A stretch of DNA of 64,000 bases from Branchiostoma lanceolatum (taxonomy: Eukaryota > Chordata > Leptocardii > Amphioxiformes > Branchiostomatidae). The translations under genes were made by a program, and so were the position numbers. The first letter of the stretch is position 1; each line of letters opens with the position of its first letter. This document shows positions 55,740 through 64,000 of the stretch, one piece after another. The DNA is taken from positions 33,713,958-33,777,957 of the forward strand of contig NC_089722.1 in NCBI RefSeq assembly GCF_035083965.1, read 5' to 3'. Under the pieces are notes generated by a model, which had not been told where the DNA came from, searched no databases, and saw only the letters and a list, made by a program, of their open reading frames with translations.

Positions 55740-56532
55740 GGCCACAGCAAGTAATTTTTATGGATGACATCAGCGCGCTCATTAATTTTCGCCTGATTTC
55801 GAAATAAAAAACAAGAAATTTCATTGCCCTCCGACGGTGGTCAACATGCCAAAAATTGGCACATATGTCGTAAACGTTGACAGTCTAAGGTGTTTCATTG
55901 CATATGAACTTATGATACCCAGTGTAGTTCCTGCCCATGATGGTATGGCAAGCTGTTTTCTGCGTTTGTGCTAGTTAATTGAGCTGTATACACATCTTCA
56001 AGAACAGTTTAATGTTGACAGTCTAAGGTGTTGTATTGCATATGAATACCCAGTGCAGTTCCTGCCCATGATGGTATAACAACAAGCTGTTTTCTGCATT
56101 TGTTCTAGCAAGGACATTATATAAATAATGGGGGGGGGGGGGGGGTCTAGTTAATTGAGCTGTATACACAAGGTGTTTCATCGCATATGAAAAGTCAGTG
56201 TGGTTGCTTAAGATGATGGTACAACAAGTTCTTTTCTGCATTTGTTGTAGTTAGTCTATTGAGATGTACACACATCTACAAGGACATGTTTACATTAAAT
56301 CAAGCAGGTTTTGTAATATATGAAACCTTATTAGTTGAATACAGGAATAAAAGACCTGTTGGTCATGATATCATATTTCGTCGCCTCAATTCTTGTTTAA
56401 CAAGACTTTTGATCTCAAAATTTGAAAATATAGGAATTTTGTTTGTTTTGGCCCGCCTTGTTTTTTTCGCCCTATCTCATTAATTTTGGAGTCTGCGGAG
56501 GATGTCATCCATAAAATTTACTTGCTGTGGCC
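55740..56532. mobile_element. Non-autonomous element with 'GGATGACATCC' TIRs
   Basis: GGCCACAGCAAGTAATTTTT and the following TGGATGACATC at the left are inverted at 56499-56532. The interior has three tandem units of about 130 bp (near 55878, 56012 and 56168) sharing 'aaggtgtttcattgcatatga' and 'gttaattgagctgtatacac', plus a G-run at 56130-56144. Isolated TIR-like pieces occur at 46160, 58938 and 59645. Confidence 0.75.
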
Positions 56533-57489
56533 TAACGACGAAGAACAATAAGCTGAGATATTTTTTTTTTTCCATTTGAAACCTAACACGTGTTATTTTA
56601 GAATGGTAAAGAATGGTTACGGTATAACTTTGTTAAGCTTTTGCTCTTTACAATATAGGATGATATGCTTTCATATGATCATCACTTACATTACATAATA
56701 CTTGACTTTAATTTGTAGATACGTCAAATGTGTCAAACAAGACGTCTGCATATTTCAATAAAGACAATCATGTCATAGCTGTTAGTCGGTATTCGTTATA
56801 CACTTTTGCTCCTGACAATGAAGAATGATGTACTTGGACCGTTTGGTAGACCCAGGTTCTTTTAGATTTCGCTGTGAAGGACACAGAGACAAGGTTTTCC
56901 GTACACTGGGCACGGGCGATTTTTGAGACGGGCTGAATGTGACTACTTGATGTTGGCTCCGCTTACTTCGATCTTATTTGTCGTCTTTATATCATGTCTT
57001 ATCAGACAGTTAGACCCCTGTCTGCTCCCAACATGTGACCTTCCTTGCTCAAAGTAGGTACGATCTCCACTGAACACATGTGCAAGAACAGCTGATTGAC
57101 TTAACTAAATACATCTGTTACAAACCTAAGCTTGTTCCAAGCATTTACGTACGATGTGTTTCTATTGATTGACGGCCACACTTTGTAATTCACTCACTTA
57201 GAATAGAATATGCATGGAAAATGAAATGAATTCTAATGTCGTAGGTTATATCTACCATAAATATGTCTCCGTCTTATTGCCTGAAATTCAAGATCTACAT
57301 CATGTTTTGTTGTATTTCAGTCAAACTTATACGTTTTACATGAGATTCTCATGACAAAGTCAAGAATAAGACATATCTAATTCAGGACGGGGCGACATCG
57401 CTACGTGTCGCAGCCTAGAGAGATACCTTTTGAAGGATAATACGTTAGTGGTGATCATGTCACAGCAATAGACTAGTTGGTTGAGTGTT
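56533..57489. other. No gene recognised
   Basis: AT-rich sequence without recognised content. Confidence 0.4.
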
Positions 57490-58990
57490 GCACTGTGTCC
57501 TTTTCAAGTTAAAGTCACGTACAGGGCGCATCTTTTCATAACGCAATGATAGTACAAACATTTGCATTGGCTTCATACATTCCAAAGTAACTAATGGGGC
57601 AACACATGTGCAGGTCAGTCCGTTGTCTTTCCAAGTACTGTCGGGTTTACTCCGGTTGTAGCAGCGCAGTCCTTGCTTGACCTAGACTGCACACGACTCT
57701 GCTCCTGGTCTGTTACCTCCGTCCAATGGTATTTCTCCCCGCTCTGTCGCTGTTCTGGGCGATTTGTGGCTCCCCTTGGTCCCGGCGGTGCAAGGCACAC
57801 AGGCTCCCCCTAGCATTTCGCCTTTTCCGTGGCCGGTCTCCAGTGATTCCCGTTGCGGTCGGAGTTCAGAGGTGTGAGAGGTTGGCCGGATCTCCCTTAG
57901 GCACCCGGGTAGTATCTAACTCTGCAATAGAAGGACATAGCAAACCTCAAATGTACAGAATACCACGGAACACAATGTAATCACTATGTGTATGTTGCTT
58001 GTAATGATTTGTGACCCGTATGAAGTGTTTTTATCCATCGATCGAAAGGACTTAGAATGTATGTGGCATGCTCATGTTTAGATACAACATCTTAGATACA
58101 ACACATATATGTAGGTGCCATCAATAGATTCCCAATCGTGCTTGCAAATAGAAAGAGAGCTGTCAATAACAATTGCTTGTTCTTATATACTGGATATAAA
58201 AGGTCAAAACAAGGTTATCAAAATTGTAGGTACAGGACGCATCTTACCTCCGTTAGCTCACATAACGCTATGATAGTACAACAAATTTGCTTGGGATTTT
58301 TGCAATCCGTGTAGCCACACCCGTACAAGTCACCGTTACAAGCAGAATAAATAATACATATTCCTGGTACAAATTAAATGAATACCATGGGGCAACACGT
58401 GTAGGTTGGTTGGGTTTCCTCTGGCTGTAGCAGCGCAGTCATTGACCTTGACTTCACACGGCTCTGCTCCTGGTGTGGTTATTCCGTCCAGTGGCGTTTC
58501 TCCCCGCCATGTCGCTGTTCTGCGCGTTTGTGGCTCTTCTCGGTCTCGGCGATGCATGGCGCACGGACGTCATTCCAGACTCATCTAGCGATGCAACTTT
58601 TCCAGTGGCTGGTCTGAGTGGTCTCCAGCGATTTCCCCGCTGCTGGCGGAGTCCCTATGTGATAGATGTGGCTGGATCGCTTCTAGGTAGCCGGGTCACT
58701 AGTATCTGTGTTACAGATGGAAATAGAAAGTCTTTGAAAAAACAGAAGTTCATAGAACACAATATAATCACAATTTCTATGTTGCTTTGATATGATTTGT
58801 GATACGTATGGAGTGTTTTAAAGGTTGATCTGTCGATCTATAAAAGAATGTATAGTGTATGTGGCGTGCTTCTGCTTAGATGCAATCACTTATTGCCAAT
58901 CGTGCTTCTGAAGAATGGGATGTATCAAATTCTGATATGGATGACATCCTCTGGAAATATCGCGCTTAGAAATAGAAACAGAACTGTCAC
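57490..58990 (+). repeat. Tandem duplication, ~790-bp unit, two diverged copies
   Basis: Shared ordered blocks: 'acgctatgatagtacaa' (57540/58265), 'ggggcaacac' (57595/58390), a GC-rich core 'gctgtagcagcgcagtc' to 'cgtcca.tgg..tttctcccc', then 'gatttgtga.acgtatg' (58005/58797). In copy 2 the ATG at 58509 opens MSLFCAFVALLGLGDAWRTD, signal-peptide-like, running to a possible donor at 58687. Copy 1 does not preserve that frame, so coding is doubtful. Confidence 0.7.
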
Positions 58991-60840
58991 TAACAAATAT
59001 GTTTACTTATATACTAAATATACAAAGGTTTGAAACAGCGTTAACAGCAACGGAAAGAAAGTAAATGTATTATCTAACTTTATTTTATTATTTTCCAATC
59101 CACTCCAAGGGGGTTAAGGACCTCCTTGTTCCATTCCATACCTTTTATTTACATTCTACTTTGTACAAATTTTATATGTGTGCTGCAAGATAAAACTTAT
59201 GCCAGTGTTCCTTGGTTTGGCGTGTATTGTTAAGATATTTACATGAAAACGTCTTTCACAATTGTTGTCAGTTGGTAGAGATAGAGCTTTGGCAATTGGA
59301 GAACTGTCGGGCAAACACTCCCTGTCTATTTACTAGTGTCTGTTTGTGTGCTGTTTGTCCCACGATATCATTAAATCTTTATCCGCACAACAAAAGTACA
59401 GCGACTTTCGTTAGATCTTCTACAACTAAACATAAATAGACTAGTGGATAAAAATGAACTGACCTTCGTGCAAGTACGAGGGCACTTATAAATCAACATT
59501 ATGAACATGTTGAATCTGACGTATCAATTATACTACTAGTTATAAGTTCCACACATCATTTGATTTATTTTCCCATTTGTGCACATCTCCTTCTAAAATG
59601 TCAATTGAATTTATCTGAAGGATGGGGTGTATCAAATTCTGTTATGGATGACATCCTCTGGGAACACCAAAACTGATGCGACAAAACACACACAGTAAAG
59701 TATATGGACAGGTAGTATTACTCTGTGTTTAAATGATCTACTTTCATTTGCTGGTCAAGTTCATATACCCGACCTCGCCTACACCCAGAAGAGTTTGTGT
59801 GATCATTGAATAAGTAAAACTTCCCGATACTTGTCCCCTTGGCCAAGGGTACACAGACTGGCAGCGCTCCTAGCGACTTGGAAGAGAACAACAGTGGCAT
59901 GGCATTGTAACAAAAACCTATCGGAAATGCCGTTTATAAGAAAACTAATCTATTGAATATGTTCCCCTTCACGCGAGGAAAGATGCACTTTGAAATAGGG
60001 ATAGAAGGTCACTCTACATATTTGTGCCCTTTCGTCAGAGGGTTCTGACATAACCAAAACAACACGTGCAATTAGTCATGCTCCAATACTGCCGAGACAT
60101 TTGCACCCGGCTCCATTTGTTTTATATCGGAAGTCTCAGGTTTTTGTTTTCCTGTGATGATCGATCTCAATATCTGAATTCTTGGCTCCCAAACACTGCG
60201 ACTCTGGTAGACGCAGGGTAGATACAGCTTTTGGGTCCGGTTTATTTAGAAGAAAGACTCAAAGAACAAAGACATTCTGCGTTGGTGTTCATTGTTAAGA
60301 TGGGGATGGGAGAACGAGGGTTCCATGGGACTTGTGTTCCTTCTTTCAATGTGAGGAACACATTAGTATGTAGAGACGTGGCTGAAACATTAACTAACTT
60401 ATTCCATTTCAGTTGGGTATCCCCAGACCTAAGACACTTCAATTTTTAAGTGTTATTTTTAATGTAACAGTCCTTCGTTTTTTCAAAATCGATCCGCCTA
60501 TCAAACATCATTAAGATTCATCCAGATCTCGTTAGGTTTTGCAGAAACACGGACAGACACATACACAGACATACCTATCCTTTTTGTTCCTGCAAAATCA
60601 AGGAACCAAGAAAAAAGAGTAATCAAATCAAGGAATACAAAAAGAATCAAATTGTCTTTTTTATTGTCTCTCAGAATGATCACACATTGCATTACCACAC
60701 AGGGCAAGTGATGCTCATTTTGGCAAAATCGTAGTTTGGCTGAAAAATTAGTATAGTACGTCTACGTCTTAGTTAAGGATGTTGTATTTTGGCTGCCAGA
60801 TAGAAATACGTCGTGGCTGGCTGAAATGCGACGTATCTGA
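58991..60840. other. No gene recognised
   Basis: Contains a 'tatggatgacatcctctggg' fragment at 59644 and short frames without similarity. Confidence 0.4.
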
Positions 60841-60892
60841 GGCAGATGAAAAAAGCACTCAAACATAGACACTCATACAAGAACAAACCAAA

Positions 60893-60960
60893 ACACACGA
60901 GCACGAAGTCACATACACGCACACACGCACAGACGGACAGATACACACACACACACACAG
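60893..60960. repeat. (CA)n-rich microsatellite
   Basis: Interrupted CA/CG dinucleotide repeats, ending in a pure (AC) run. Confidence 0.85.
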
Positions 60961-61090
60961 ATTCATGCATGTCTGCCCATTCTTCATTCTCACCTGGACC
61001 AAGTTGTACATTGTTTTTCGGCTCTATCGATGCCCTGAGGTAAACATTGAAACCCGCATTGACTATAATTATCAATCTGATCACGTTCAT

Positions 61091-61269
61091 TACTCTCCAA
61101 GCAGAGGTTGGGTTCTGGCTGGCTTTTGACGTGTCTTTAAGCGTTTTTGTCGGGCTTTCTATTTTGTCCCGTATTTTTAAGTGGGCTGGCGACATAAAGA
61201 ATACGAGGCAAAATAGAAAGCCCGACAAAACACGTCAAAAGCTAGCCAGACCCCAACCTCTGCTTGGAG
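61091..61269. mobile_element. CTCCAAGCAGAGG-type MITE (179 bp)
   Basis: TACTCTCCAAGCAGAGGTT at the left. The inverse of its last 15 bases ends at 61269. The arms also pair over 'gctggcttttgacgtgt' and 'ttttgtcgggctttctattt'. The interior is not related to that of the 152-bp member, so only the termini are conserved. Confidence 0.85.
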
Positions 61270-62579
61270 CGCACACGTTCATTACTTCCCCATAAACTTG
61301 CCACATTCATGTATTTCTGCCACCAAACCTACTTCTTGGGATACATATTTAAATAATTTTTCAGTGATGTGTCGGGAACTTGGTTTGAAAAACTGTTCTA
61401 GACGTAACCTATAGGACAGTAAAGGCTTTCACAATTAAAACTACACGCAACACCGTATCTCGTCAGTGTCTTGGCCGACCACGATTACAGTGTGTGAGAA
61501 CACAATATTTTTTTGACACCTAGGATTAATATATGACATTGTCCTATCTGTTAGAAAAACGGACGGCTATCTTGAATGCCGTACAGAGCCGATACAATAC
61601 GAAGACTCGGCTAAACGGACCGCTGATGCAACACGAAGTCTTGTCTGCCTAAAGTCAAGCCAAACCTGCCGATCCGTAGGTGATACCCCGTGAATGAAAT
61701 GTCAAAGTGCCAGTGATCACGTCATTCCATTTTCAGTGGTACATTGTTATGCAAATTAAATGATCGGAATATCATAAGGTAGTACCAATCTTGACCTTAA
61801 AGGACAAGAAAGCAGGACCCAGGGTTCTCCTCTTATAAAAACTATCTTCTGTCAGGGAGTTAGTAGCTAAATTGACTCCAACCCTCATCCCAACATCATA
61901 AATGGATAATCCTCTGTAGGGGATCTCTACCCGTCTGGCTCAAAGAACAATAGAACGGGATCAGAGCAGACGACAGGAAATCATTTGCATATTAACTGAC
62001 GTCTCAAGGTTTAAAAAATCCTGTATTTTTCTCACTGGTTTTTGAAGAAACCATTGTCAGACAAACAAAATAACCCAGATACATGTTGGTGTAACAAAGC
62101 TACATAATCAATACAATACGTAACTTTGCTAGGCAACTTTCCGAAAACCATAACATTGTGTTTTCAACTGTCAAAGCAACCCCTTCAAAGTTGGAATTGT
62201 ATCTATATTTTCCTCAGATCTGTATTAGCTTTGATAGCTGTGTGTCTAGAAATATGACTTATACAATTATGGTGTCTACTTGGTAGTCTAAAAAAACAGC
62301 ATAGACTGGGGCTCTGTAGAACTGTACATGTAATTTGTATACTGACAGCCAAATCATGTCTGAGACATTCTACCAGTGAGCATGGCAGGCCAGTGTTGTA
62401 ATTGCTTCATAATCTTGGTTACTCAGGTACTGCAAAGCTGACTTGTTCATGTGCAACTATACTTTGATTCCTTTTCAACACTATATGATTTCAAACGTGT
62501 GCTGAAGTAACTTCAATACTTGGTAAATTGTCTAAGCCAGCGAGCCCTCCACCGATGTGAACACCACGGCATTCAGAAG
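61270..62579. other. No gene recognised
   Basis: AT-rich sequence with no recognised content. Confidence 0.4.
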
Positions 62580-63010
62580 CAGACTGAGGTCTGGGAGTTT
62601 ACGTTAGCTGAATTTATTGGGTGGTTTTATAGTCCAGGCAAGGTCTTTAATGTTTTTGTGAACACGATAGATCAAGAAGACATTGGTGGATTGTCTTTAT
62701 ATTTTGTATGTGGGTAGGTCTGGATGAGACCTCGGAAATAGATTTTGGGCTCCCTAGCATTATAGCGACTTGTTATAGTACTGCTGTGGAACTTTCGGTT
62801 TGGATATCTCGTGCTCTGGACATGCTATATGACCATGATTGTTTTAAATGGTAGGTAGGTAGGTAGGGAGAGTTCGTCGTGCAGGTTTGGGCCCCCTGGC
62901 GGCTTTTTTGGAACCACAAGGGACGATTTTGTTTCAAACATCGAAAAAGGGCTTAACGGATCGTCCTGATATTTGTTATGTTAACTGATGATTTACATAA
63001 TTGACAAGTC
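62580..63010 (+). repeat. Dispersed repeat copy
   Basis: 'gggctccctagcattatagcg' and 'gggccccctggcggct', with a short (ggta) run at 62852-62870. These are the plus-orientation counterparts of motifs in 1-490 and 11190-11340. Confidence 0.6.
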
Positions 63011-63129
63011 GATGGCCGCTTTTCAACAAGGTCGGGTGGAGAGAGGAGTCACGGCTAAGAATCAAAACATTATACATGTACTAAGTAAACAATAATGCAG
63101 TAATAGATTATAGGATATAGGAGATTCTT

Positions 63130-63205
63130 TGTTCACAACCAGGTAATCTCACCTGCTGACGTTTAGGTGTCTGTCAGACACCTTCTTCAGTACTTATGTG
63201 AATAA
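63130..63205. repeat. Short dispersed repeat with AGGTGTCTGTCAGACACCTT palindrome
   Basis: A 20-bp near-perfect palindrome preceded by 'caggtaatctcacctgctg'. It resembles a fragment of a common repeat; no family was assigned. Confidence 0.45.
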
Positions 63206-63469
63206 ATGAATCATTCATTACTATATCATTTAGTCTTAAATCGTGCAACTGATAACTTTTATGCAAAAGACCTTACTTTGATCAATGAGAAACATATATG
63301 ATGTGTCACTTGAACAAGTTGATATCATTTGACGAAGGTATTGGGCTGTGGAACTCTTGTTGACTTTATTCAAGATTATGTACGCTATATAATGTACATA
63401 AGCAAAAAGACCTTACTAACTAAGTTCTCGCTCAGTTCTCTTACCCTTCTCAAGCTGAAATCACCCGAT

Positions 63470-63860
63470 ACGGGGGTCGATACAGACTGCCGGTGTCAAG
63501 CCAAATACGTGAGAGTTCAGCAACTGGACCGGAGCATGACACTTGGGGGTGGGGGGTTCCAGTATACGTGAGAGGAGTACTCCAAGTGCAAAACATTCGT
63601 GGGACGTGGTAATTTTCAAGCATAAGTCTAACTCTAACCCTAACCCTAACTCTAGCCCCAAACCCCTTCCCTAATCCTAATCCCAACACTAGCCCTAATC
63701 TTAACCCTAATCCTACCTGTCAATATTGCTTTGCCCCCATCGACCCCAATCCTAACTCCACACAGATGCTCCTCTCACGTATACTGGAATCCTCCCAAAT
63801 GTGTCGTGCTCAGATCCAGTAGCTCACGTATTTGGCAGCTCAAGGATTTGGCTCTACGCC
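63470..63860. mobile_element. Fold-back element with telomere-like interior
   Basis: A perfect 21-bp inverted pair lies at 63557-63577 and 63769-63789, and weaker pairing extends outward ('gtgagagttcagcaactgga' versus 'cagtagctcacg'). The interior is the (CCCTAA)-like tract. Confidence 0.75.
63628..63715. repeat. Interstitial telomere-like (CCCTAA)n tract
   Basis: 'ctaaccctaaccctaactct' followed by degenerate 'ccctaatcctaatccc' units. It is about 90 bp with decreasing fidelity, in the CCCTAA orientation on the plus strand. Confidence 0.85.
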
Positions 63861-64000
63861 TGTGGTCGCGAATAGATACTGTAGGAAACACGTTGTGAAG
63901 TGTTAGAATCTACCTTCATTACATGCATTCTATTAAGGTGTTTCTGAAAACTCGGAAAGCGTTTTTGAAAATGCATTTAAAGCAGGTCTAAGACTATTCT

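Noticed and set aside
1..64000. CRISPR array, bacterial operon or tRNA/rRNA genes
   Set aside because: No regularly spaced identical repeats with unique spacers, no ribosome-binding architecture and no recognisable RNA gene; the intron-bearing genes and repeats are those of an animal.

Overview
This window looks like animal nuclear DNA, most probably an amphioxus (Branchiostoma). The evidence is short exons with GT-AG introns, many dispersed repeats built on 'ATTATGCAAATNAG'-type blocks, 5'-truncated LINE tails, fold-back elements and an (CCCTAA)-like block. The species is inferred from overall character, not proven. No rRNA, tRNA, CRISPR array or bacterial feature was seen. Conserved protein-coding sequence is sparse.

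The one gene that can be read with confidence is a serpin on the minus strand, from 28454 down to about 14138. Seven constant exons join in perfect phase into 319 codons, from the N-terminal helix to the strand just before the reactive-centre loop. Downstream of them lie six separate C-terminal exons (A-F). Each encodes its own reactive-site loop and, in most cases, the serpin signature and a stop codon. This is an array of alternative terminal exons. Exons B and E carry Lys-Arg-Ser at the predicted scissile bond. The segment that should encode the loop hinge is not found, and exon 7 is only 36 nt from cassette A. Three cassettes (B, C, F) show visible damage, so the locus is either decaying or incompletely represented. 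A LINE tail has inserted with a 13-bp duplication exactly across the exon 5 splice acceptor. Exon 1 has a damaged tandem partial copy.

Layout. 1-2430: a dispersed repeat and a dead LINE tail. 2434-2551: possible first exon of a secreted protein. 3961-4317: fold-back element. 4788-9960: a minus-strand, multi-exon transposase-derived gene remnant with a SAP-like domain and in-frame stops. Its long intron holds satellite blocks and a small plus-strand gene with four phase-compatible exons (7081-8623). 10080-11370: dispersed repeats. 11371-14137: no gene seen. 14138-28454: the serpin gene, whose introns contain a minisatellite, two LINE tails, a TIR element and a ~125-bp tandem array.

29472-40420 is a nest of mobile elements. 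A 7.69-kb, almost wholly palindromic element (29829-37518) is flanked by the 7-bp direct repeat GATATGT and sits inside an older, diverged relative. Each copy carries a broken ~107-residue zinc-finger-like ORF. 40421-64000 is mainly repeats: MITEs, fold-backs, ~300-bp and ~790-bp tandem duplications, microsatellites, and an interstitial telomere-like block inside a fold-back. A few weak candidate exons lie at 41803, 45570-46069 and 49790-50143.
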